Shown here one piece after another: positions 11,881 through 21,460 of a stretch of 64,000 nt of DNA. Both the position numbers and the translations under genes were made by a program. The first letter of the stretch is position 1. The number at the start of each line of letters is the position of its first letter. The stretch is from Paraspadella gotoi. Lineage: Eukaryota; Chaetognatha. The DNA lies in the NCBI GenBank assembly GCA_051294375.1, contig CM119268.1, positions 13,027,770 through 13,091,769 of the forward strand, read 5' to 3'. Below the pieces are notes generated by a model. That model was given only the letters and a program-made list of their open reading frames with translations, had not been told where the DNA came from and searched no databases.

Positions 11881-12649
11881 ACAACTTTAATTTTGAATTT
11901 AAGCAAAGATGGCCCAAAGTCGAAAGCGAAGTCAGAAGCCAAACAATTTCGCAATATACTATCTTGGAAAAAAGTATATAACATTTTTAATAAAGGTTAT
12001 CTATTCAAAAACTTGTTTGATTTTAAAAAAAAATTAGAATATTTCCAGATGTACATTGAATTTCATTTCAGTAGCTTCCTTTCGTTTTTATGTAGGTCAA
12101 ATCGTTCAGAAGCTACAGGCCAAAAAATATTGTTACTTCAAATGAAAAATGGCGAAAAAAATCATATTTAGTTTTTTTCCATTTTTTTTAGTTATTTGTT
12201 TTTATTTCAAATAGAGTTATTTTTTTTATTTTTTTTTAATTTGGCAATGCTAGGGCCCTTACACATCTTTTTTATTAAAAAAAAAGTGCTATTTTACCTT
12301 TTGGAAAAGAGGGAAAGATATGCAACATCAACATCGGGTCTGAAAAGAATTTCGTTAAAGATTTGCTGTATGAGAGCATGGCCAGATAAATGCAGGCAGT
12401 AGTCGATACTGAGGAAGGGCATATAAAATATTGAGAATGTTTTACCCATATTTTGTATACTTTTTATTGAATAAATGAATTATGTTATATACTTTTTTCC
12501 TAGATAGTAATCACGTTTCTATCTTTTATTGCAACGACGGTGATGAGTAGAATGTTATTGAAAAGAAATTAGCTTTGAAGTGGGGGATTTGATGAATAGT
12601 GAGCGAATAAAATAAACGTGAAGGACAATGGAATCGATGATGGAATAAT

Positions 12650-12655
<6 letters not shown>

Positions 12656-12681
<26 letters not shown>
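12656..12681. repeat. (GA)n microsatellite
   Basis: Thirteen GA units. Confidence 0.9.
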
Positions 12682-12687
<6 letters not shown>

Positions 12688-13273
12688 GAAGAGGAAGAGA
12701 AAAAGTACTGGAAAGGTAGAAATAAGAATAAATGGTGTTAGAGACAAATTCAAATTGATCGAAGTAGAAAAAGGAAAATATTGTGTTAAAAAAAAGGGGC
12801 AGAATTTTATAAAGAGATGAAATTTAAAAAATACGGAAATGAAATAAATGCGAAAACTTTAAAAAATTATAAAATCGGTAAAAATCTAAATAATAAAATT
12901 TAAAAAAAAAGGAATTTAAAAGGTGAAAATTTTTAAGGAAAAAGAAATTAGCCGGAAATGAAATTTTAAAAGATAAACACGGCGAGACGAAACTAAGGAA
13001 AAATTAAAAAAAACATAAAAACATGAAAAAAATGAAAAGATTAGTTGAAAAAAAAAGCACTCTAGCTATTGTTAAAAAAACAATTACAATAAGAAAGAGA
13101 TAACTTCTTCCCTCCCCCAAAAAAAATATCTCGAACAAAAGAGCAAAGAGTTTCCTTCGCTTTGAACTTTGGTCCAAAAGAAAAGAGAATCCATTAACCG
13201 AAAACCATGTTATCTGTTATCGAACGTGAAAATCCCGCGCAAAGTCGATCTCGTTGTTGTAGTCGTAGTTTTT

Positions 13274-13304
13274 AGTCGGATCTGCTTATAAGCAGATCCC
13301 GACT
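13274..13304. repeat. Near-perfect 31-bp palindrome
   Basis: The central 22 bp (13278-13299, centred on TTATAA) is a perfect palindrome; the AGTC/GACT flanks also pair. It sits exactly where the dispersed repeat at 13302 begins. Confidence 0.85.
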
Positions 13305-13414
13305 CTATAATTCACTTTGTCAGTCAGTCGGTCCGCCCCCTAAATATTATCGGGCAACCACATATATCATATCAGAATATCGAATTATGATAAATTATGC
13401 AAAAAAAAAACGAT

Positions 13415-13455
13415 GTCCGTCCGTCCGTCTGTCTGTCTGTCTGTCTGTCTGTCTG
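13415..13455. repeat. (TCCG)n/(TCTG)n tetranucleotide repeat
   Basis: Three TCCG units followed by about seven TCTG units. Confidence 0.9.
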
Positions 13456-13849
13456 TTCGTCCATCCCACCTTATCAAAAAACTCCAATTACTCGTGATTG
13501 GATGGATGGATTAGAATAAAATTTTGTGTGCGGGTAGGGAATTGTGTGATTGAGCTCGATATGAAGTTTCAACGGAATCGTGCGAGTGGAAAAGAGTTTA
13601 AATGGAAAAAACAAAAAAATATATTTCACTATTTGAACGCCAATTTCTCATGAGTGGATGAGATGATTGACCTGAAATTTTGTATGTGGGTAGGAAAGTG
13701 TGTGATTAAGCTGGAAATCAAATTTCGATGGAATCGTCTGAGTGGAAATAAGTTTAAATGGAAAAAACAAAAAACCTGTTTCACTAATTGATTATGCTTC
13801 TTTTTATTTTTATATTAAATGTAAAAGCAAGATGTATTAATTAACAAAT

Positions 13850-14012
13850 AATTAATCAGTTAATTAATCAATTAATTACTTAGTTAATCAGTCAATCAAT
13901 CAATCAATCAATTAATTATTAAATCAATCAATTATTTATCTATTAATTAATTAATCACTCAATCAATTTATTTATTATTTAATTAATTATTTAATCAATA
14001 AATCAATCAAGT
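13850..14012. repeat. AATC/AATT-type tetranucleotide tract
   Basis: Imperfect AATCAATC and AATTAATT runs inside R1; a similar tract is in copy 2 near 21360. Confidence 0.8.
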
Positions 14013-14383
14013 CAATCGTTATCGTGATCGTCGTTGTTGCTTTTGTCGTTGTTACTAATCACTGGTTAGTGACGAAAAGACCTAAAAACAAACATTTCGG
14101 ATCAAATTAAAATTTATTTATTAATTACCGCTAATGATCGTGCGAGTGGAAATGAGTTTAAATGGAAAAAACAAAAGTCATATTTACTCATAATTATCAT
14201 ATTGATTAAAAATTAAATAGATAAATTGAAATAAAATTTTGTGTGTTGGTAGGAAACTATGAGATTAAGCTGGATATAAGTTTTTGATGGAATCCTAGGA
14301 GTGGAAAAGAGTTTAAAACAGAAAACCAAAAGACACATTTATGTCAATTTTTAAAAGTTTTTCTCTACTCTCTGATTGATTGA

Positions 14384-14943
14384 TTGATTGACCAAATTAT
14401 GCCGGTTGACCAAATTTTGCAGTTCAGCCAATTATGTCAGGTAATCAAAATATGCCAATTACGACAATTTACCAAATTATGCAAGTTGTCCAAATTATGC
14501 CAGTTGACCAAATTATGCCAGTTGAACAAATTATGCCAGTTGACCACATTTTGCAAGTTGACCAAATTATACAAGTTGAAAAAATTATGCCAGTTGTCCA
14601 AATTATGCCAGTTAACCATATTATGTCAGTTGACCAAATTATGCCAGTTGACCAAATAATGCAAGTTGATTAAATTATGCAAGTTGACCAAATTATGCCA
14701 GTTGACCTAATTATGTCAGTTGACCAAATTAAACAAGTTAACCAAATTCTGCCAGTTGACCAAACTATGCCAGTTGACCAAATTACATCACTTGACCAAA
14801 TTACATCAGTTGACAATATTATACCAATTGACCAAATTATACCTGTTGACCAAATTATGCCAGATGATCAAATTATGTCAATTGACCAAATTATGCCAGT
14901 TGATTTAATTATGAAAGTTGACCAAATTATGCAAGTTGGTATT
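14384..14943. repeat. 18-bp minisatellite (about 31 units)
   Basis: Diverged tandem copies of GTTGACCAAATTATGCCA. Because 18 is divisible by 3, every frame is open for long runs; the translations (QIMPVD repeats and the like) are by-products. Confidence 0.95.
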
Positions 14944-14967
14944 GGCACAGCTACTGGTTATGATTGA

Positions 14968-15858
14968 TAGATCAATTAATTTATAGATTTTTTATAGATT
15001 TATTAAGAAGTCTGTTATATGATTTGTTATAATCACAAATTGAGAGTCAGAAAAATTAGCATGATTTATCATCGGGTTAGCTTATCACCGCTTAATTATC
15101 GTAGGCAGATCCGACATTGCTTGCTCAAACTTGTTATACCTTATAGTAAGATTTCATCATTTTTGCTCGGTTTCTGTAACCCTGATGACCTCGTTATACA
15201 TATGAAATTCCATTTGGTTGAAAGCCTTTTATTACCCTTTAGGTATTGAATAAAGTAATGATTTTTATTCACTAGCTAGTATTGTATGATGATTTATTTA
15301 TTTTTGTTATTTTTTTAATTAAATGAATCTATCCTCTTTTGTCCACATTGTTTAATCTTGTGGGGTTATTACAATTTTTGTTCTATTTCATTGCGTCATT
15401 GTTTTTTAGAATGTAACCTGTTATGTTTAGCAGAATAAAAAAAAGACTTTAATTTTATCAATGTTTAATTCCATATCCTTTAATTAAAAAAAAATTTTAC
15501 AATGAGTTAAGAAAAATTAAAGCCATTCATGCAAACCAATTTTTTTATAGGATAGTTTTTACTGTGTGAATAGGATCATGCAGCGTTAAGCTCAACACCT
15601 GAGAGACAGAAAAAAAGCATTAAAACAAGTAGGAAATGTTTTGGAAAATGTATTTTGTTGATAGAAAAAAGACAAAATGAATTATTTAGTTGACAGTTAT
15701 GTAGCTAATTAACGTCAAATAATAAATTTACTACATGAAAGCATATGAAAAATACATTCAAAATGTTTAATTCAATATACAGAGAAAATATTTACCCAAT
15801 TATCTTTACCCAATTTGTTTTCTTCAAAGTTCAATTATGGCATTTCATAAGAAAAAAA
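14968..15858. other. AT-rich flank, 3' side of the phosphatase gene
   Basis: No gene seen. ATTAAA on the minus strand near 15770, about 90 bp after the phosphatase stop codon, is a possible poly(A) signal. Confidence 0.4.
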
Positions 15859-16716
15859 TCATTGAAGAATGTCGTAGGAAGTTTCTTTTAGATGCATCCT
15901 TCCAATTTGAGCGCAAAATTCCAGCTGCTCTGCATCGGTGATGAAGCTGCGCTGCACCACCCGAGCACGCAGAACTTCAGCGGCCAGATGCATCACCCCT
16001 TCTTCCTCCAGCCTCTGCAGCAGATTGAGGGCGACCAGGAAGAGTCCTGACCTGCAGCAGCCATTGAGGCAATGAACGAGAAGCTTTTCACGTTTGTTAT
16101 GACGATTTTGCAGTAATCGCATGATCTCTTGAAGTAGCTCATAAAATCCCTCTGGATCGGGATGAGCGGCTTCTTCAGGCCAGCATTGGATTTGTAATTG
16201 GGTCAGGACTAACTCATTCATTGCATAAGTTGAATCTAGTAAACGAACTTTGATGGAACGCTTGGTCATGACACCTGGAGTTTCCTTCATTGTTAGCAAC
16301 TTGTACTGTAAATTAGCATCTGGGTCTTCGCTAGCCCCAGATAGCCAATAATCTGGAGCATCGCAATTCGTTTTAGAGTGACTGTTGAGCATCACGACTA
16401 TGCTCGCCTTCTGTTCGTATATCATTTTCCAAAAGTCATTGACCGTGTCTTTCATCGGTGCCTGTGCGACGATGCATCGGCACTTGGTAAAAAATGTGTC
16501 AACATAAGCTGCATTGATGTAGGTATGGCCATGTGGTGGTACAAATGAAAAAATATGTACCAGTGAATTGTCATCAAAAAAGGGGCCATTGCTGAAACGA
16601 TTCAAAGTGGAATATTCTCTTTTGGATGCAAAGTTGGTTTGAATTGGAAATTTATCAGTAATTTTTTTTATGTCTTTGAAAACTTTTTGATAAGGAATTT
16701 CTGTCTGAGATGACCT
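15859..16716 (-). CDS. RPTP, second phosphatase domain (D2)
   Basis: Open from about 16716 to the TGA at 15859. Hallmarks: LNRFSN in place of the phosphotyrosine loop KNRY, then HTYINAAYVD, CIVAQAPMKDTVNDFWKMI, CWPEEA and the P-loop VHCLNGCCRSGLF. The P-loop keeps Cys and Arg at CX5R, and HCLNG..RSG resembles the D2 of the MAM-type receptors (PTPRK/M/T/U). WPE replaces the catalytic WPD, as in many D2 domains, so D2 is probably weak or regulatory. The protein ends ETSYDILQ. No frameshift within this domain. Confidence 0.88.
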   Translation of the reverse strand, partial: RSSQTEIPYQKVFKDIKKITDKFPIQTNFASKREYSTLNRFSNGPFFDDNSLVHIFSFVPPHGHTYINAAYVDTFFTKCRCIVAQAPMKDTVNDFWKMIYEQKASIVVMLNSHSKTNCDAPDYWLSGASEDPDANLQYKLLTMKETPGVMTKRSIKVRLLDSTYAMNELVLTQLQIQCWPEEAAHPDPEGFYELLQEIMRLLQNRHNKREKLLVHCLNGCCRSGLFLVALNLLQRLEEEGVMHLAAEVLRARVVQRSFITDAEQLEFCAQIGRMHLKETSYDILQ

Positions 16717-19206
16717 TCAGAATGAATTTTAGGCAGAAGAGAAGGACAGCAGAATGGCCAATGTATTATAAAAGAGTTCACTCTGTCTTGAAATTGTCAT
16801 CATTTTGATTCCAAAAATGATTTAATGTTGCATTGCAGCCTCCACATTGACAGTTCCAAGGGCTGTGGATTCATTAAAAAGATTCCAAAGTGCTATGACT
16901 GTTCCAGCACGATCCAAACCTTTATTACAGTGAATGAGAATCGGCGCGTTTGATGTGAAGAATTTGAAAATCTACAAACGACTTGAATGAATGCCGCCAG
17001 AGCTGTTGGTGTGCATTTAACATCTTTCTCCATCCAGGAGACAAACTGAAACTGGGTTAAACGATACTGTTTTTTTTCCCGACGACGTCCATTTTACGCA
17101 CAATGTAATTAAGAGAATTGCCTTTCCTGTTTTAGATTTATAAAAATAGATTCAAAGTTGATTGAATTTTCAAGAGTTGTTGGCCAGTACTGTTCGCACT
17201 TATTCTTGCCCTCTTCCATCAGGTCAGACAGCATTAAAACAATTGTGACTTTATTATGAAAAATCATCTCCAAAAATGCGGCAAGACTTGATAGTCGAGG
17301 ATTATGGCAAGCAATGAAGCCATTGGTGCCTTGGCTCTTGCAGAAACCAGGAATGAAACTCACAGCAAAAGAATTGGGCAAATGCTTGATTTTGGCCTTT
17401 TTTCTAAAATATATTTTTTCATCATCACGCAAAAAATCCGAGTTGACAAAATTTCCTTGTAGTCCAGTTATGTGGCTGATGGAATTTTTTGGTTCTGCCT
17501 CGATTTCAGCATCACCATAGACCATGTCAATTAAACCGTCTGCGCATACCTCTTTTAGCTGGGAATTTTGCGTTTGGCTGGATGCAACATTTTCATAACA
17601 TGCATCCAGGTCAGCTGATTGACGGTTTTTTCCTAATCTGTGGCGCAGAAAAATAAAAGTAACAGCGCTTAGTAGAAAAGCACCGACAATAACTGAAAGT
17701 GAAATAATTATAGGCCACAATCCAGCATTATTAATTGGGAAAAAATTTAATTTCACTGCCAGAAGCTTCCGTTTTTCTTTAAATCCTTCCAAATTAGTTT
17801 CAATTACATAATTGAGTGAATAACTCTTGTTTCCAACCAAAAAATTGCCTTTGCAAATTCCATTAGTGACTCTTCCTTTGAAAATCTCTATTGGTTTTCC
17901 TAGTTGATTGATTGATTGATTTGAAATAACAGTTATTGGGATATAACCATTGGCGGAGGCGCAAACCTTTTTGTAATTCAAACGCGATCTAAAATAATTT
18001 TTGTCTCTTTTTTCCTCAAGAGCAACAATGAAAATTGACACAACAGATTCCGCTGGCCATTGAACAGGTGTTTGGATGTGACAAGTTTTATTTGCAAAGC
18101 AAACAACGTCATCAAGCATCTTTAAAGTCACGTCTTGGCGTTTTAGTTTGACAATATTTTCGTATAAAATCTTTTCCGCAATCACAGGAATAGTCGCCGC
18201 AACTGTTGCTACAATTCTTGTTGTGATGACAGGGAGAGGAATTACATTCATTGATGTTCTCGGTACATGACCCACGGTACAACTGTTTAACCAAAAGATT
18301 ATCAATGGAAAATCCTTTGCCTTCCACGATTATTTTAAAATTTTTAACATCATTTTCTTTTATTTTAATTTTATATTTAGTCCAATTGTAGGACTTTAAC
18401 AATTTAATGGTTTTTCCATTGATGCTTAATTTTAAGTTTGTCTCATTGATTGATAAATAATAAAAGAAGCTTAGAATTGATTCGTTTTCTGAATTAATTT
18501 CTATTTCAGTTTTGGTTCCGTCAAATGTTGAGAATTTCCCGTCACAGGCCGATATGCAATATTCGTAGTAAAGCTTTCTTTTTATGTTTTCAGATTTAAA
18601 AGCAGCATTAGTGCAACCTTCATTTTCATGGTCACAATAACACCAAGTTCCGTTAGGAGAATTATTAAGATTAAGACAATAGTTTGATGATTCCCCTTTT
18701 TTATCAAATCCTAAGTTCAAATCTTTCCATTTCAAACATTTAATCACTTTACCATTTCTGTTCAACTGCTCTTCTCTTGGCGTTTTCTTTGATATTATAC
18801 ACTCCCTCTTCCACCATTTGATAGGATATTTTATCCCACTATAAGTATAGGTATTAGACGCTGCTTTGTGAATTTTAAATCCGTAGCACTTAAATTTCCG
18901 GTCATTGAGAACAGAGGCTTCAAAAAGGTCTTTTTTTTGTTCGTACAAAGTTTTCCGATTTCTCAAACAATTGACGTAATTGGAACCGAAAAATGAATAT
19001 GAATTATCGGACCCTTTTGGAGCGTATTTATCCTTGTATTTAAAAGAAAACTTTGTGACAACTAAAGGTTTGTTCGCCTCAAACCAAATGGATTCGTTTG
19101 TCTCTCCGTGATTTTTTTTTGAACACCAGTACTCAAACTCTAATCTGGAGTGATACGAAAAAACTTGTAATATAATCAAAAGGAAGAGTGATTGGGTTAT
19201 GAATTT
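15859..19206 (-). CDS. Receptor-type protein tyrosine phosphatase, frameshifted and intronless
   Basis: Whole locus, read right to left: hydrophobic leader, kringle-like domain, MAM-like beta-rich stretch, EGF domain, one transmembrane helix, juxtamembrane region and two tandem phosphatase domains (D1, D2). This is the architecture of a type I receptor phosphatase that would dephosphorylate or bind phosphotyrosine proteins at the plasma membrane. The coding frame shifts by one base near 18150, 17130, 17075 and 16960, and D1 has one in-frame TAA near 16820. No intron is needed across 3.3 kb, unusual for this family. Either the assembly has homopolymer errors (other genes here do too) or this is a decaying, possibly retroposed copy. 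The leader frame begins after a TAA at 19207-19209 without an ATG. Confidence 0.8.
16729..17108 (-). CDS. RPTP, C-terminal half of the first phosphatase domain (D1)
   Basis: Recognisable only across frames: NYIVRKMDVVGKK, then QYRLTQFQFVSWMEKDV and TPTALAAFIQVV, then NAPILIHCNKGLDRAGT, then MMTISRQSELFYNTLA. These align in order with the canonical D1 segments TVR.F, TQFQFTSWPDHGVP.TP.A and HCSAGVGRTG. The general-acid loop is WME instead of WPD, and the P-loop keeps Cys (16927-16929) and Arg but lacks the usual Ser-Ala-Gly-Val-Gly. Frames change near the 8-A run (17070-17077) and near 16960, and a TAA interrupts after EAAMQH. Confidence 0.75.
17109..18305 (-). CDS. RPTP, membrane-proximal part, TM helix and N-terminal half of D1
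   Basis: The real coding part starts about 18150, where it takes over from the ectodomain frame. Cys-containing extracellular sequence (DDVVCFANKTCH) is followed by a 23-residue hydrophobic helix at 17646-17714 (PIIISLSVIVGAFLLSAVTF), a basic stop-transfer LRHRLGKNR and a cytoplasmic acidic linker with CYENV. D1 then begins; NGFIACHNPRLSSLAAFLEM and KCEQYWP match the family segments YIATQGP..T..DFW and KC..YWP. The TINAN/KNRY-type motifs of an active D1 are not conserved. The first about 50 residues of the open frame overlap the EGF region in another frame and are not coding. Confidence 0.78.
   Translation of the reverse strand: MIIFWLNSCTVGHVPRTSMNVIPLPVITTRIVATVAATIPVIAEKILYENIVKLKRQDVTLKMLDDVVCFANKTCHIQTPVQWPAESVVSIFIVALEEKRDKNYFRSRLNYKKVCASANGYIPITVISNQSINQLGKPIEIFKGRVTNGICKGNFLVGNKSYSLNYVIETNLEGFKEKRKLLAVKLNFFPINNAGLWPIIISLSVIVGAFLLSAVTFIFLRHRLGKNRQSADLDACYENVASSQTQNSQLKEVCADGLIDMVYGDAEIEAEPKNSISHITGLQGNFVNSDFLRDDEKIYFRKKAKIKHLPNSFAVSFIPGFCKSQGTNGFIACHNPRLSSLAAFLEMIFHNKVTIVLMLSDLMEEGKNKCEQYWPTTLENSINFESIFINLKQERQFS
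18112..19206 (-). CDS. RPTP, ectodomain: leader, kringle-like, MAM-like, EGF
   Basis: Begins with a hydrophobic leader (KFITQSLFLLIILQVFSYHS) lacking a Met in frame. Numbering from the TTG codon at 19179: kringle-like domain at about 143-212 with NYCLNLNNSPNGTWCY and YYEYCISAC; a Ser/Asn-rich beta stretch at 213-300 ending GFSIDNLLV, reminiscent of MAM; and an EGF domain at about 308-343 with ECNSSPCHHN, SCGDYSCDCG and KYCQ. Kringle and EGF modules mediate extracellular binding. The frame stops at 18112; the true product continues in the neighbouring frame after about KTPR. A kringle domain on a receptor phosphatase is not an arrangement I know. Confidence 0.75.
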   Translation of the reverse strand, partial: KFITQSLFLLIILQVFSYHSRLEFEYWCSKKNHGETNESIWFEANKPLVVTKFSFKYKDKYAPKGSDNSYSFFGSNYVNCLRNRKTLYEQKKDLFEASVLNDRKFKCYGFKIHKAASNTYTYSGIKYPIKWWKRECIISKKTPREEQLNRNGKVIKCLKWKDLNLGFDKKGESSNYCLNLNNSPNGTWCYCDHENEGCTNAAFKSENIKRKLYYEYCISACDGKFSTFDGTKTEIEINSENESILSFFYYLSINETNLKLSINGKTIKLLKSYNWTKYKIKIKENDVKNFKIIVEGKGFSIDNLLVKQLYRGSCTENINECNSSPCHHNKNCSNSCGDYSCDCGKDFIRKYCQTKTPRRDFKDA

Positions 19207-19761
19207 TTATCACACTGATAAAAAATAATTTTTTAGACTTTTTTCCCACTAATTTGCAAAATTCCAGCGAGGATAGTTTCTATGTTACAAAGATTTTCCT
19301 CAGAGGGTAAATTTATGAAAAAGCATAATTTTTACTTTGGAAGAGGACTTTACTATTTTACTTTACTTTTTTCATGCTTAATTTTTTGGATTAATATGAT
19401 ATTGTAGTAAATGTATCACGAACCATAATTTAACATCTATTAAAAATTATGAAATACGACTTTGTTGATAAATAATAGTAAATAAGTTAGGTTTTACATG
19501 ATTTTTTTTTATAATAACAAATCACCAAACTGACTTTTTATCACCAATTTTTTTTTTTATATCAGATAACTTCACAATCAGCGTTAAAAATTAACTGTTA
19601 AAATTTGAAAAAAAAATGAAGAAAAGTGACTCCGCGCTTGAGAGCCACTGTGATTATACTATTAGGTCAACATAAACGTCAAGTAGTTTTCTAACTAATA
19701 AATGTTATAAAAATAATATATTATGAAAGAATTACGAGTTTAATCAAGTCTTTTTGTATCA
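19207..19761. other. AT-rich spacer between two minus-strand genes
   Basis: No gene seen. It would hold the phosphatase promoter and the 3' end of the lectin gene. No clear TATA or poly(A) signal. Confidence 0.5.
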
Positions 19762-20492
19762 CTACATATAGGAATGTCCGTCAAAAAAAGCTTTTTCTGC
19801 AGTGTAACTTTCACTATATTTTGACGACTCATACGCTTTTCCTCCAAGTTTAAAAAAATCCTCATCCAACTCTAACTCTTTCTCTCCGATCGCCAAAGTC
19901 ACATCCATCAGCGGTCCTTCCATCCTCTCCGACTTTTCACTCCCAGTCCCGTTTCCCACTTTCCATCCTTTGCCAAATGCTTTTTCATGGATACGAGACG
20001 CAGCAGAATCAAAGTCAACTTTTGCAAATTCGCAGGCAAAGCGGAACTTTTTGTTGCAGTTGAACGTTTCCAAGCAAAACCTTGGTCCGGGCGAGTCTAG
20101 CGCACGATGTACCCAAGCCACGCAATCCGGGTCAGGTGCTTGTGGTAGCTTGCACCACGGAATGGGGAGCCCATTCTAGGAAAGCTTTCCTCATTTTGAT
20201 TAATCCATTCGTTGAAGTTCGATCCTCTTTTAAAAAGTCCCGTCCAAATATAAAGAGAGCCACGTCTCTCGCTCTCTGTCATGTCCAAAGCGTCCTTGTC
20301 CATGACATCCTTCAGTCGCTGGATGGAGAATCTCGAAGACGCGAGTCGGACGCCGAATTTAGTGGAGCAGCGGGAGACGGCAGAGGTCCAGTCGAGTCGC
20401 TCGTCCAGGATGGTTAAAGGAAGGATCTCCGATTGGAGGGAGAGAGAGATAGAGAGAGAGACGATTTGGAGGAGGAAGGAAAGACAATTCAT
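19762..20492 (-). CDS. Secreted C-type-lectin-domain protein (one frameshift)
   Basis: Starts at ATG 20490-20492 with a signal peptide of about 21 residues (MNCLSFLLQIVSLSISLSLQ). A C-type lectin fold follows: LDWTSAVSRC, YIWTGLFKRGSNFNEW, PIPWCKLPQAPDPDCVAW, RFCLETFNCNKKFRFACEF, giving the conserved WxG, Cys and FxCE landmarks. Between SFPR and NGLP (20172-20180) the frame shifts by one missing base, probably in the AGAATGGG run. A tail of about 85 acidic residues after the lectin domain is unassigned and ends HSYM. EPN or QPD sugar-binding motifs are not obvious, so carbohydrate binding is uncertain. Lies directly upstream of the phosphatase on the same strand but ends with its own stop. 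Confidence 0.75.
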
Positions 20493-20944
20493 GATGTGTG
20501 TGTGTGAGAGAGAGACAGAGAGAGATTTTTTTTCTTTTTTTTTTTAATCTATTCTTTGACTAAATTCGTTTTGTGGTAGGTTTTAAAATCGTAATTAAAT
20601 ATAATTCAAATAATTAAACAAAAAACAAAACACGCAGTCGGAACTTCTGGCTTTAGCTTCCACCCGCTTGTTAATTGTTTTAAAAACTGACTAATTCACG
20701 ACCAACAAAGCATAAAAAACAACAATGTTTACAACAAAACTAAACAAAGATTACTTGCGTGATTTACCCAAATCTAACCCTCATCCTTTTTGGCCTTCTT
20801 CATTCAATTATAAATGATAAACAAATATAATGATAAACAAACTACAAAGCCTCGTTTTATTTGAAATAGATTAGATTATTGTTTAGAAAAATCTGCAAAG
20901 AGTATTTCAGACTTTTAAGGAATAAGGTACAATAATTACATAAA

Positions 20945-21460
20945 ATTCCGACTCTATAATTCACTTTGTCGGTCCGTCTGCCAATCCCCCCAATCTTGTC
21001 GGTCATTCACTTAGATCATCTCAGAACTTCAAATTATGATAAATTATGCAAAAAAAAAAAGGTGTATGGGTAGGGAAATGTGTTATTGAGGCTCAATTTG
21101 AGCTGGATATGAAGTTTCGATGGAATCGTGGGAGTGAAAATGAGTTTAAACGGAAAAAAAAAAATCTATTTCACTCTTTGAACGATTGACTTGAAATTTT
21201 GTAAGTGGGTAGGAAAGTGTGTGATTAAGCAGAAAATCAAGTTTCCATGGAATCGTCTGAATGGAGAAAACAAAAAAACTATTTCACTAATTGATTATGC
21301 TTATTTTTCTTTTTATATTAAATATAAATGCAAGATGTATTAATTAATCAAATAATTAATGAGTTAATTAATCAATTCATCAATTAATTAATAAATAATT
21401 AATTAATCAATCAATTATTCAATCTATCAATATATTTAGTTATCTAATAATTAAATATTG
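20945..21460. repeat. Dispersed repeat family R1, copy 2
   Basis: Begins with the same GACTCTATAATTCACTTTGTC and carries the GGAATCGT and GAGTTTAAA modules, but is shorter than the copy at 13302. The two copies bracket the phosphatase and lectin genes. Confidence 0.75.

Larger units (their letters stand above)
10702..13273. other. No supported gene
   Basis: Contains trinucleotide, CT and GA tracts, degenerate telomere-like repeats and a strongly A-rich stretch (12780-13130). The open frames at 11427-11787 and 11893-12171 lack splice context or motifs. Confidence 0.45.
13302..14340. repeat. Dispersed repeat family R1, copy 1
   Basis: Starts GACTCTATAATTCACTTTGTC and contains at least four internal copies of a module with GGAATCGT, GAGTGGAAA and GAGTTTAAATGG. 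The second copy is at 20945-21460. No protein-coding capacity seen. Confidence 0.75.

Noticed and set aside
14384-14943. CRISPR-like regular repeats
   Set aside because: Units are contiguous and diverged with no spacers, in a eukaryotic genome.
14384-14967. 91-96 codon frames of QIMPVD/KLCQLT repeats
   Set aside because: By-products of an 18-bp tandem repeat; several frames are open at once.
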